A DNA stretch of 64,000 bases from Poriferisodalis sp965221195 (GTDB taxonomy: Bacteria; Actinomycetota; Acidimicrobiia; Acidimicrobiales; Poriferisodalaceae), in NCBI GenBank assembly GCA_965221195.1, contig OZ244864.1:1860001-1924000 (forward strand), written 5' to 3'. Of the stretch, positions 1-7,933 are shown one piece after another (within the stretch, counting starts at the first letter, position 1; each line of letters begins with the position of its first letter). The position numbers and the translations under genes were made by a program. The notes under the pieces are model-generated. The model had not been told where the DNA came from. It saw nothing but the letters and a program-made list of their open reading frames with translations, and made no database searches.

Positions 1-165
1 TGGCGCGGGGTGAGGCTCCCACTTGGCGGAGTGGTGCTCGCCGATCCACGCTTCGGAAAAGCCGTACTCGTCGGCCCATTCGATTACCTGCAAGTCCCAC
101 TCCCAACCCTCGCGCAGACCGCGCTCGGGCGGATGGCTCGGCATGGTGAACATTCCCAGTTCCAC
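1..165 (-). CDS. LLM class flavin-dependent oxidoreductase, N-terminal part
   Basis: The reverse strand reads GTG at 165 and stays open to the window edge, giving 55 residues that begin MELGMFTMPSHPPERG and contain EWADEYGFSEAWIGEHH. This matches the first beta strand and the conserved EHH region of bacterial luciferase-like monooxygenases (alkanal monooxygenase/F420 or FMN type TIM barrels). A run of seven G residues just upstream of the GTG can serve as ribosome binding site. An ATG four codons downstream is an alternative start. The C-terminal majority lies outside the window, so substrate and cofactor cannot be told. The family call is fairly secure from the N-terminus alone. Confidence 0.8.
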   Translation of the reverse strand, partial: MELGMFTMPSHPPERGLREGWEWDLQVIEWADEYGFSEAWIGEHHSAKWEPHPAP

Positions 166-293
166 GGTGATCCCCCCCGTCAATTCGCGGTCACCGCACA
201 GCGCAGCACCGCGCGCTCTCAACCTAGTTCATTTGGGCTCGCTGGGTGCTACGCAGTGTCTGCTGCGCTGCGTTTGCTGTGCAGCGCAGTGAA

Positions 294-1661
294 TTATCCC
301 TGTGAGAGGTTCGGCGTTGACGACTGGGCGAACGCCATCACATCGGTGCCAATGAACTCAACGGCAACCGTGTCGCCGCGGCGTACCGGCAGATCAGGCC
401 CGCAGCGCACACGCAGGCGCGTGCCCCCGAGGTTCGCTACCACCATTGAGTCGTGGCCGTAGAACTCCACTAGCTCAACCTCGGCGTCGAACCCAGCGCC
501 GAGGCGAAGCTGCTCAGGACGAAACATCACATCCACCACACCCGCCAAGTCAGCGGCACCTGCTGCGCCGTTGGGGCCAATAGATGCCGCGCCGTTGGGG
601 CCAACGGATGCTGCGCTGGCCAAAGGGAGGCGGCCGAGTGGTGTATGGACGCCGCCGCCTGCCGCGGTGCAGCGCAGCCACGATGCAGTGCCCACGAAGT
701 CGGCCACGAACGGGTCAACCGGCCGCCTGTACAGCGCGTCGGGGGTGTCGATTTGCATCAAGCGGCCGTCGCGCAGCACGCCGACACGGTCGCCCACCAC
801 GAATGCCTCGTCTTGGTCGTGGGTGACGAACACCGCTGTGATGCCCAACTCGATCAGCAACCGACGCACTTCGCTGCGCACCTCTTCGCGCAGTGAGGCG
901 TCGAGATTGGAGAACGGCTCGTCTGCCAGCAATATCCCTGGGCGTGGTGCCAACGCCCGGGCCAAGGCCACCCGTTGCTGCTGCCCGCCCGACAGAGTTG
1001 ACGGCAGACGATCCTCAAATCCGGCGAGGCCCACCAGATCCAGCGCCTCAGCGATACGGCACCGAGTCCGCTGGGAACGTTCAAGTCCGTAGCCGACATT
1101 GCGGCCAACGCTGAGGTGCCCAAACAGCGCCCAGTCTTGGAACACCATCCCAACCCGACGGGCCTCCGGTGCCACCCATGTGCTGTTGCGCTTTGGTGGC
1201 CCTGCCACTAGCTGGTCGCCGAGCGCGATGGTGCCTGTTAGAGGACGCTCTAGCCCTGCGATTAAGCGCAGCAGGGTCGTCTTGCCGCACCCGCTGGGAC
1301 CCAACAAAGCAACCGATTCGCCAGCTTCGACCCGCAGCGACAGGCCATGCACCGAGTAGGTGTTTGTTGCCGACTCGCCTGAGCCGTTGCCGTTACTTGG
1401 GGGAGGTTTAGCTTGAGTCCCGCCGTAGGCGTGCGTGAGGTCATCAACAGTGATGGATCGGGCGCTAGACCACCGTTGGTCGCGGCCATTGCGCAGTAAC
1501 GCCTGCGAAGCAGCGGTTCTGGCACCTCGCTCGCGCCGCCGTGGCTGGGCTGTCTGCGGCTGGGCCAGTTCTGGTTGGGCTGATTGCGGCTGGGCCAGTT
1601 GTGGTTGGGCTGTCTGTGAACGAAATGCTCGAACCGTGCGCACCGCAAGCAGTATAAGCAA
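294..1661 (-). CDS. ABC transporter ATP-binding protein (spermidine/iron/thiamine-type, with TOBE-like C-terminus)
   Basis: The ATPase of an importer, acting at the inner face of the membrane. Visible motifs in order are Walker A GPSGCGKTT, signature LSGGQQQRVALARAL, Walker B ILLADEPFSNLDA and the switch histidine in VFVTHDQDEA. After about residue 320 comes the VDPFVADFVG region and a C-terminal beta domain like TOBE, as in FbpC/PotA/ThiQ-like ATPases. The core starts near residue 69 (ITVDDLTHAYGG); the 65 residues before it are a low-complexity tail with five AQPxx units made by a 15-bp tandem repeat, and the start used (TTG at 1661) is weak, with GTG at 1643 as an option. A second in-frame repeat of 24 bp (VGPNGAAS) lies near 576-618. 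No permease or binding protein gene adjoins it, so the substrate is unknown. Confidence 0.85.
   Translation of the reverse strand: MLILLAVRTVRAFRSQTAQPQLAQPQSAQPELAQPQTAQPRRRERGARTAASQALLRNGRDQRWSSARSITVDDLTHAYGGTQAKPPPSNGNGSGESATNTYSVHGLSLRVEAGESVALLGPSGCGKTTLLRLIAGLERPLTGTIALGDQLVAGPPKRNSTWVAPEARRVGMVFQDWALFGHLSVGRNVGYGLERSQRTRCRIAEALDLVGLAGFEDRLPSTLSGGQQQRVALARALAPRPGILLADEPFSNLDASLREEVRSEVRRLLIELGITAVFVTHDQDEAFVVGDRVGVLRDGRLMQIDTPDALYRRPVDPFVADFVGTASWLRCTAAGGGVHTPLGRLPLASAASVGPNGAASIGPNGAAGAADLAGVVDVMFRPEQLRLGAGFDAEVELVEFYGHDSMVVANLGGTRLRVRCGPDLPVRRGDTVAVEFIGTDVMAFAQSSTPNLSQG
1543..1617 (-). repeat. 15-bp tandem repeat in the 5' end of the ABC ATPase gene
   Basis: Five imperfect 15-bp units encode AQPQL, AQPQS, AQPEL, AQPQT and AQP. 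Units are in frame, so copy-number change alters only tail length. Seen directly in the sequence. Confidence 0.85.
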
Positions 1662-1765
1662 GCGGTTCGGGATCTATCCAGATAGGTAAACACCGAGTGA
1701 TGACAATGCTTGCCAACTCGCAGTAGGCACAGCTAACAGAACTGTCTACTGAGATGGTTGGCAGT

Positions 1766-1882
1766 GCGCGCGGCTATGCCAATCCCCGTGCGCATTCGGG
1801 CCGACACAGCCTTAGCAAGCGGCGTGTTCAGCGGTTTGCAGTGTTGGTGTTGGTTGGCCGACCTTCGATGTCGAGCGCGGTT
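1766..1882. repeat. Direct repeat copy 1 (partner at 2412-2527)
   Basis: About 115 bp that recur at 2412-2527 with roughly 90% identity by eye, sharing blocks such as GCCAATCCCCGTGCGC and GCGGTTTGCAGTGTTGG. This copy covers the 3' end of the coiled-coil membrane protein gene and its downstream spacer. Confidence 0.85.
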
Positions 1883-2301
1883 TCGATGCGCGCTAGGCGG
1901 TCGGTGTGGTCGAGTAGCACGTTTTGTACTTGGTCGAACTTGCGGTCAACTTCGGCAAATCGAGCGTTGTTGTCGTTGCGGAGTGTGCTGATTTCGGCGC
2001 GTACGTCGTCGAATGCGGCGATCATGAACAAGAACATGCCGCCGATGAGTGCTGTGATCACAGCGCCGATGATGGCGGCTATGAGTGTTGTTGAGCGGTG
2101 TTGCTGTGTTACAGGTGTGGCGGGTGTGATGAGCTGCACAGTGGCGGGCATCGCTTGCGGCTCGGCCGGTACGGTCTTTGTGGTTGCGGGTTCGGCGCGC
2201 GCGGTCTCTGACGGTGCGGGTTCTGGTGTTGCTGGTTCGGTTGCTGGGGTTTCTGTGGTGTGCTTTTGGCCGGTGTCGGTCACGTTGTTGATCGTAGCCA
2301 T
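1828..2301 (-). CDS. Hypothetical single-pass membrane protein with coiled coil
   Basis: 157 residues starting at ATG 2301. Residues 1-70 are a disordered Thr/Glu/Pro/Ala-rich segment. A single hydrophobic span follows (STTLIAAIIGAVITALIGG), then a charged heptad-like helix (RAEISTLRNDNNARFAEV through LLDHTDRLARIETALD), which suggests a membrane-anchored coiled coil. No family is recognised beyond this architecture. The gene lies on the same strand as the MOSC gene upstream and the ABC ATPase downstream. Its 3' end is copied at 2412-2570, where the copy lacks the part encoding the membrane span and coiled coil. It is probably a real gene because the segment order is sensible, but no homologue can be named. 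Confidence 0.6.
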   Translation of the reverse strand: MATINNVTDTGQKHTTETPATEPATPEPAPSETARAEPATTKTVPAEPQAMPATVQLITPATPVTQQHRSTTLIAAIIGAVITALIGGMFLFMIAAFDDVRAEISTLRNDNNARFAEVDRKFDQVQNVLLDHTDRLARIETALDIEGRPTNTNTANR

Positions 2302-2411
2302 GTGTGCCTCGTGGTTCGCTGCGGATGAGCTAGGTGGTCGGCGTGAACGTAGGCAACCCAGTGAGTTGACTGCAAACGATTTTCTTCAAGTTCCAAACCG
2401 CGGTTCTGGAA

Positions 2412-2570
2412 CGCGCGCTGCCATGCCAATCCCCGTGCGCATTCGGGCCGATGTAGCCCTAACTGCGGCGTGTACAGCGGTTTGCAGTGTTGGTGTTGGT
2501 TGGCCGACCTTCGATGTCGAGCGCGGTTGAGCGGTTTTGCTATGTTACCGGTGTGGCGGGTGGGGTGAGC
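2412..2570. repeat. Direct repeat copy 2 with internal deletion
   Basis: 2412-2527 repeats 1766-1882 and 2527-2570 repeats 2091-2134 of the neighbouring gene; the ~208 bp between these two blocks in the original (1883-2090) is missing here. The copy is therefore a partial tandem duplication that has lost its middle. Its end is read as the last codons of the MOSC gene. Confidence 0.8.
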
Positions 2571-3463
2571 AGGGGCGGTCCGGTGGCTGTTACTGAGACG
2601 GGATCGCCTACCGACAGCACGGCACCGTCGGGATCTATGGCGCACGCGATGCCGAAGATGGCGTTGCCTTCAAGCATGCGTCTCATGGCTGGCGAATAGC
2701 CTTCAGCTTGGTCGCACCAGCGGTGCTGCCGCAGCACCTTTGCAGGTTCGCGGTGCCGCTCACCGGTGTCTTGGTTGATCTGCGGAACGGCGCAGCGCGG
2801 CCACGCCACTCGGGTTGTCAGCTCGGCCTCGCCGATCTGGAACTGTGTCCAAGTGTCCTCAGACCACGGCCGGTCATTGGTGACGATCAAGTTGGCCCTG
2901 AATCGTTCGATGCCGAACGGCTCGGTCGCTCTGGCTGCGAGATCATCAAGCGAGGCAGTGTTGGCTACCAGCACCGGAGCGGCATCGGCGAAACCGGCTA
3001 GACGCCCGCCGAACAGCTGCACGGGCCGCGACGACTCGGGCGTCATCGCAACAAGCCGGCAAGGCTCACCGAGCGCTTCGCTGAAGAACGCTGCGGCTTC
3101 GTCTCCAGTGTCGCCGCACTCCACCACGTCACCGATGAGCGCATGCACGGCGATGTCGTTGCGCGTCGGGCAGCTCACTTCGATGCTGCCAAGTCTCGGC
3201 TCGCTAATGCGCAGACCATCGGGAGTCAACTCAGGCACGATCGTTGCCATAGAGGCGCAGCGGCGCTGAGTGACGGCATCGCCGACGGTTTGGCCCCCAT
3301 GGGTTTGGCCCGCAGGTGCCACAGTGGTCACCTGCCATTGCCGGTCGCCGTCAAGACCGGTGGCTGTCACGCTCACCGAGTCCAGCTCGATGCGCCTACA
3401 GCCCTTGATGGGGTACACGCTGATGCCGGTGAGCGTGCCACCGGGATGGCTGTGAACAGTCAC
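2540..3463 (-). CDS. MOSC domain-containing protein (YcbX/mARC type)
   Basis: 307 residues with an N-terminal MOSC_N beta barrel (ISVYPIKGCRRIELDSV; GLDGDRQW) and a C-terminal MOSC domain ending in the conserved segment WPRCAVPQINQDTGER, whose cysteine is the expected molybdenum-cofactor ligand in this family. Members act as molybdenum sulfur-carrier or N-hydroxylated-compound reductases. The start is ATG at 3463, divergent from the giant secreted protein. The last about ten residues (LLTPPATPVT) coincide with the copied end of the neighbouring gene, where the original reads LITPATPVTQQ, so the natural C-terminus appears to have been replaced by duplicated DNA. The family assignment is firm; the physiological substrate is not known. 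Confidence 0.85.
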   Translation of the reverse strand: MTVHSHPGGTLTGISVYPIKGCRRIELDSVSVTATGLDGDRQWQVTTVAPAGQTHGGQTVGDAVTQRRCASMATIVPELTPDGLRISEPRLGSIEVSCPTRNDIAVHALIGDVVECGDTGDEAAAFFSEALGEPCRLVAMTPESSRPVQLFGGRLAGFADAAPVLVANTASLDDLAARATEPFGIERFRANLIVTNDRPWSEDTWTQFQIGEAELTTRVAWPRCAVPQINQDTGERHREPAKVLRQHRWCDQAEGYSPAMRRMLEGNAIFGIACAIDPDGAVLSVGDPVSVTATGPPLLTPPATPVT

Positions 3464-3554
3464 GCTGAGACCCTAGGTGTAATTTTGAGTGAGGTTGTTG
3501 AGTGAGTTATTGGAGGAGAGGCTATTGGAGTGGCGTTGAGGCTTGTGGGTTTGG

Positions 3555-3560
3555 TATGCT
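3555..3560 (+). promoter_or_regulatory. Candidate -10 box for a leaderless start at 3567
   Basis: TATGCT fits the actinobacterial -10 pattern TANNNT. It ends six bases before ATG 3567, the spacing seen for leaderless transcripts. No clear -35 box is visible. Confidence 0.5.
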
Positions 3561-3566
3561 GGAGTC

Positions 3567-3709
3567 ATGATTCATAACCGGACGACGGCGCGGGGGGGGG
3601 GTATCTACCCCAACTGAACCCTCAAGTTGATAGAGGGGGATCGGCTGGCGGTACCTGGCGGGCAAGCTGGTGTGACAAATTCTGGTTTAGGTCGCGCCGG
3701 CGGCCCCGG
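3567..3709 (+). other. Probable 5' coding extension of the giant secreted protein, out of phase because of a G10 tract
   Basis: ATG 3567 opens a frame that reads MIHNRTTARGGG and then ends at TGA 3615 when ten Gs are present. With eight or eleven Gs the same ATG runs straight into the long frame and supplies WCDKFWFRSRRRPR, the basic stretch that normally precedes the hydrophobic core of a signal peptide. The long frame itself has no ATG, GTG or TTG between the stop at 3575 and TTG 3710, which falls inside the signal-peptide core. This is direct sequence reading; the switch itself is inference, and a sequencing or assembly error in the G run is an alternative. Confidence 0.6.
3592..3601 (+). 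repeat. G10 homopolymer tract (candidate phase-variation site)
   Basis: Ten consecutive Gs, the longest homopolymer noticed in the window, lie 25 bases inside the apparent start of the giant secreted protein. Poly-G tracts of this length change by slipped-strand mispairing in phase-variable genes of other bacteria. Confidence 0.7.
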
Positions 3710-6700
3710 TTGGCGGCGGTGTTGGTGTTGGCTGTGGGGTTGGTGCCGGTTGGCGTTTTGGTTCCTGCGCCGGTTGAAGCGCAGACTGTGCATTCGGTTT
3801 CTGTTGTTGCTGCTGACTTGTTGGACAGTGAAACCACTGGTACTAGAAGTGGCCTTTTTCGAGTAAGGGTGGCACCTGTTAGGTCTGCTGCTGTTGCGTT
3901 GCGGTATTGTTTTGAGAGTTCTTTTACGACTCCTAGTTTTGTGATTGCGGCTGGTTTTCTCCAAGTGTCTTTGGATGGTGATGGGTGTGTTGATCGCACA
4001 GGGTCGGGGGGTGCTGTAAATCAAACTACTTTTACTGTTTATGGAACGAATGATTCTGTTGATGAGCCTGATGAGGTAGTAACAGTAACGGTGTTGGAGG
4101 ATCCTGATAACCCGTTGCCTGCTGGTGTGGTGATTGATGTTGATAATGATGAGGCGTCGATTAAGATTCGCGATAATGATGCGACTGTAGTTTCGTTGGC
4201 TCGTGTGGGTTCGGATGCGATACGTGAGGGTGCGACAGCCGAGTTTACTGTTAGTTTGGGTCGTGCGTTGGTTGCGGGTGAGACCATTGATGTGCCGTTG
4301 GCTGTTGGGGGGACGAATGTGACAACCGCTGATTGGTCGTTGGCGTTGAAAACAGGGCAGAGTATCAACACTGGTGTGACGTTGTCGGGTGAAACTACTG
4401 CTACACCTAAGGTGAGTTTCTCGGGTGCAGATGCGCAGACTGCTACGCTTGTGTTGTCCGCGTTGGTGGATGATGACACGAGTGTTGAGACGTTTACTGT
4501 CGCGTTGGGGCCTGATGGGACTGGTGTGAACGGGTTTGACGTGGCAACGTTAGCGACGAATGTTGGTGGTGGTGCCGATCCGCATGCTAGTGATAACAGT
4601 TTTGATTTGACAGTAAATAATCCTAGCGCTGCGGCTGCTCCTTCAGGGTTGACTGCGACTGCGGGTGACACTCAAGTTGTGTTGGGTTGGGATGATCCGT
4701 CTAATAGTGACATTGCTGGTTATGAGTTCCGCCAAGGAACAGGTGATACTACTATAGCGTGGGATAATTGGACTGCGATCTCTAACAGTGATGCGGATAC
4801 CACCAGTCACACGGTTACTGGGTTGACTAATGGCACTGAATACAGTTTTCAGGTCAGAGCTGTGTGGAGCGGTGTGGCTGGCACCCCATCAGCCACTGTT
4901 AAGGCTACACCTGTTTTGCCGCCTCCTGCTGCGCCTGCGAAGTTGGCTAATGTGTCTGCTACGGCGGGTAACCTGCAGGTGACGTTGAGTTGGGATAATC
5001 CGAATAGTGGTGTTGTGGATGGTTATGAGTACCGTCAGGGTACTGGTAATCCGGTTAGTTGGGGTAATTGGACAGAGTTTAGTGGCCCTTTTAGTGGGGC
5101 GAGACTCCTGCGGGCGGTTGGTGGGTTGACTAACGGCACTGCGTATAGTTTTCAAGTGCGAGCAACAGCCGGTACTGTGAAAGGTGTTACTTCTGATACT
5201 GTGTCTGCTACTCCTGTGGCGCCGCTTGCTGCGCCTGCGAAGCCGACGGGTGTGTCGGCTACTGCGGGTAACCTGCAGGTAACATTATCTTGGTCTGATC
5301 CGTCTAACAGTAACATTACTGCCTATCAGTTCCGGCAACGAACCGCTGGTAACAACTGGGGTGACTGGGATCCTATTCCTAACAGTGACGCGGATACCAC
5401 CAGCCATATTGTTACAGGGTTGACTGCGGGCACTGCATATGATTTCCAAATCCGCGCTGTAGCTGGAAACACCAACGGCACAGTATCAGACATTGTGTCT
5501 GCTACTCCTGTGGCGTCAGTTTCACAGGTGTGGCCGGTGTCGGTGTTGGTTGGTGCGCCGCCGTTGTCTTCGGATGGTACTGAGTTTGCGTGTCATCGTA
5601 AAGAGGTTGATACTCAAAAAAAGCCTGTGGTTAGGGAGGGCGGCCGTATTTATATGAGGACTGTTGTTTGGCCTACTGCTCCTGCTAGGTATTGTTCAGC
5701 GAAGTGGGAGGGGACTCCTGCTGCGTTTATTGAGAACGCTGATAATACTAGGAATGTGATTGGTACTCACGTGATTACTGTGCCGTGTGGTAAGACTGGC
5801 ACGTTTAGGATTCGAACACTGAATTGGCAGTTTGATGGTGTTGCGAACCCTAATGTGTGGGTGGTGTCTACTAGGGGTACTAGTTGGCATAACACTGGGC
5901 CGGAGAATTCTCGTTTACGGTTGAGCGTTCCGTATTTGGATGTGGATGGCACTAAGACGTATTTGAATGGTAATGTTGGGTTGGCTATTCCGATTGGCTC
6001 GCATGCGGGTGAGCGGGTGCATGAGGTTACGTTTACTACGGACCGGAACACTCCTGTTGGGAATAATCCGTTAGAGTTTTCGTTTCAGCTTGTAGCTAGC
6101 CAGGATGCTAATCAGGTCTATGATATGTTGGGTGGCGTCAGGCATGTCAAGCAAACCAGAGGCAGTATGGAGAGGTTCGTTGGTGGCATGCGCTTTATAG
6201 GACCTAGCGGCAGTGTGGAGGTATTGGCGCAGTTTGGTCCGGTTGTTGATGTGAAGATGTTGAACCCGAGCCAGGCTTGCCCGCAAGTGCAGTCTGCGCA
6301 AGATGAGCAGTCCCAAGATGAGATAGTTTCTGAAACTAATTCTGAAACTAACACGTCAGCGTACACAGTGCCAGCACAGTTGATAGCCGATGTGTGGAGC
6401 TATGCGGCGGAGACTACTAATGGTGATGCGCATGTGAACCGTTGGAAACGAGTGCTAGTGGCGTTCGGTGAGACTGTGCCAGGGTTCTTGGGTACAGCGA
6501 TGTCTGCTACAGAAGCAACACAGCACGCGCAAACATTCTGGAGTGTCCGCTGGGACCCTGTAGCAGCAGCGCTCACAGCGTTAGAAACAGCCCAAGCAGT
6601 ACAAGCCCAATCACAGCAACAAAACCCTAGCCAACAAAGCCCCAGCCAGCAAAGTACCAACACGGTCGAACCACAAACCGAGACCACTGAGACCGAGACC

Positions 6701-7837
6701 ACGCAGACACATACGCAACAGCAACAACAACAGACACCGGTTTACACCGTGCCAGCACAGTTGATTGCGGATGTGCGAGGCTATGCGACGGAGACTACTA
6801 ATGGTGATGCGCATGTGAATCGTTGGAAGCGGGTGCTGGTGGCGTTCGGTGAGACTGTGCCCGGGTTCTCGGGTACAGCGATGTCTGCTACAGAAGCAAC
6901 ACGGCACGCGCAAACGTTCTGGAACATTCGCTGGGACCCGGTCGTGGACGCGCTCACAGCCCTCGAAGCCCAACCCGTTCCCGACACCAGCGCAGATAAA
7001 ACCAGCGACGAGACCAGCACTGATGAAACCAGCAGCGAGAACAACCCCAGCCCACCCCCCGCTGATCCAGTCCCCGCTGATCCAGTCCCCGCAGACCCAG
7101 TCCCAGTTGATCCAGTCCCCGCTGACCCGGTTCCGGTGGTGGACCCGGTGGTGAGTGTCACCGCTGGCGCAGACATCACCGAAGGTGGTGATGTGGTGTT
7201 CACGCTTGTGGCGTCTCCAGCACCAACAGCACCGCTTGATGTCACTGTGGATGTGACCGTGTCAGGTGATTACGGTGCCACCGCTAGCACTCACACGGTG
7301 ACGGTTCCCACCAGTGGCACTGCCACGCTCACTGTTGCTACTACTGATGACAGCACCGACGAAGCTGACGGCTCAGTCACCGCCACCATCACCGACGGCA
7401 CCGACTATAACCCCGACAGTTCCACCGCCACCGCGACCATCAATGTCACCGACAACGACAACCCACCACCCCCACCACCACCGCCGGCGGTGAATTTGCC
7501 AGCGTTTTCGGTAACCGATGGTACCTACACAGAAGGCAGCGGCTACTACTTCTTCTTTATCACCCTAAACAAAACATCCAACAAACCAACACAAGTGACC
7601 TACACCATCAAAGCCACCGGTAGTGGCGCTGGTCACGCCACTGCGGGCACCGATTTTGTGTCCACCACCAGAACAATCTTCTTCCGACCCGGCCTAACCC
7701 GCAACATCGGCCTAGTAACCATCACAAACGACAACCTCAAAGAGCCCAACGAAACACTCCAAATCGTCCTATCAGACCCCCAAGGCGCCACCATCGGCAA
7801 CGGCACCGCCACCATCACCATCAAAGACAACGACTAA
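3710..7837 (+). CDS. Giant secreted multi-domain surface protein (Calx-beta, FN3 and duplicated ~76-residue modules)
   Basis: The open frame encodes 1375 residues; about 48 more are likely upstream (3567-3709). It begins inside a signal peptide (hydrophobic core, cleavage after VEAQ). Next come two Calx-beta-like repeats (to about residue 300; note KIRDNDA), three fibronectin type III domains (about 308-402, 404-505, 508-605; each with LTNGTxYSFQVRA or similar), a cysteine-containing beta-rich region of unknown family (606-860), then two near-identical ~76-residue modules (about 885-960 and 1010-1085; TVPAQLIADV, HVNRWKRVLVAFGETVPGF) joined by a Gln-rich linker. A DPVPA repeat linker follows, and two C-terminal Calx-beta-like domains end in TIKDND. 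No sortase signal or membrane anchor is visible, so it is probably secreted or loosely attached and may act in adhesion. The first half is G/T-rich with AT-ending codons, and the last third is A/C-rich, unlike neighbouring genes. Confidence 0.85.
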   Translation: MAAVLVLAVGLVPVGVLVPAPVEAQTVHSVSVVAADLLDSETTGTRSGLFRVRVAPVRSAAVALRYCFESSFTTPSFVIAAGFLQVSLDGDGCVDRTGSGGAVNQTTFTVYGTNDSVDEPDEVVTVTVLEDPDNPLPAGVVIDVDNDEASIKIRDNDATVVSLARVGSDAIREGATAEFTVSLGRALVAGETIDVPLAVGGTNVTTADWSLALKTGQSINTGVTLSGETTATPKVSFSGADAQTATLVLSALVDDDTSVETFTVALGPDGTGVNGFDVATLATNVGGGADPHASDNSFDLTVNNPSAAAAPSGLTATAGDTQVVLGWDDPSNSDIAGYEFRQGTGDTTIAWDNWTAISNSDADTTSHTVTGLTNGTEYSFQVRAVWSGVAGTPSATVKATPVLPPPAAPAKLANVSATAGNLQVTLSWDNPNSGVVDGYEYRQGTGNPVSWGNWTEFSGPFSGARLLRAVGGLTNGTAYSFQVRATAGTVKGVTSDTVSATPVAPLAAPAKPTGVSATAGNLQVTLSWSDPSNSNITAYQFRQRTAGNNWGDWDPIPNSDADTTSHIVTGLTAGTAYDFQIRAVAGNTNGTVSDIVSATPVASVSQVWPVSVLVGAPPLSSDGTEFACHRKEVDTQKKPVVREGGRIYMRTVVWPTAPARYCSAKWEGTPAAFIENADNTRNVIGTHVITVPCGKTGTFRIRTLNWQFDGVANPNVWVVSTRGTSWHNTGPENSRLRLSVPYLDVDGTKTYLNGNVGLAIPIGSHAGERVHEVTFTTDRNTPVGNNPLEFSFQLVASQDANQVYDMLGGVRHVKQTRGSMERFVGGMRFIGPSGSVEVLAQFGPVVDVKMLNPSQACPQVQSAQDEQSQDEIVSETNSETNTSAYTVPAQLIADVWSYAAETTNGDAHVNRWKRVLVAFGETVPGFLGTAMSATEATQHAQTFWSVRWDPVAAALTALETAQAVQAQSQQQNPSQQSPSQQSTNTVEPQTETTETETTQTHTQQQQQQTPVYTVPAQLIADVRGYATETTNGDAHVNRWKRVLVAFGETVPGFSGTAMSATEATRHAQTFWNIRWDPVVDALTALEAQPVPDTSADKTSDETSTDETSSENNPSPPPADPVPADPVPADPVPVDPVPADPVPVVDPVVSVTAGADITEGGDVVFTLVASPAPTAPLDVTVDVTVSGDYGATASTHTVTVPTSGTATLTVATTDDSTDEADGSVTATITDGTDYNPDSSTATATINVTDNDNPPPPPPPPAVNLPAFSVTDGTYTEGSGYYFFFITLNKTSNKPTQVTYTIKATGSGAGHATAGTDFVSTTRTIFFRPGLTRNIGLVTITNDNLKEPNETLQIVLSDPQGATIGNGTATITIKDND

Positions 7838-7933
7838 CCCCAACCCCCACCAAAGCGAAACTCGTCTCAAAAGCTGCCCTCAATCTGAGCATTGCGTCTT
7901 GTAAGACACCTAGGTTTGCCATGCATTGATGTC

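Noticed and set aside
7838..7933. Terminator between the giant protein gene and acyl-CoA dehydrogenase gene
   Set aside because: No stem of five or more base pairs with a T-run was found by eye.
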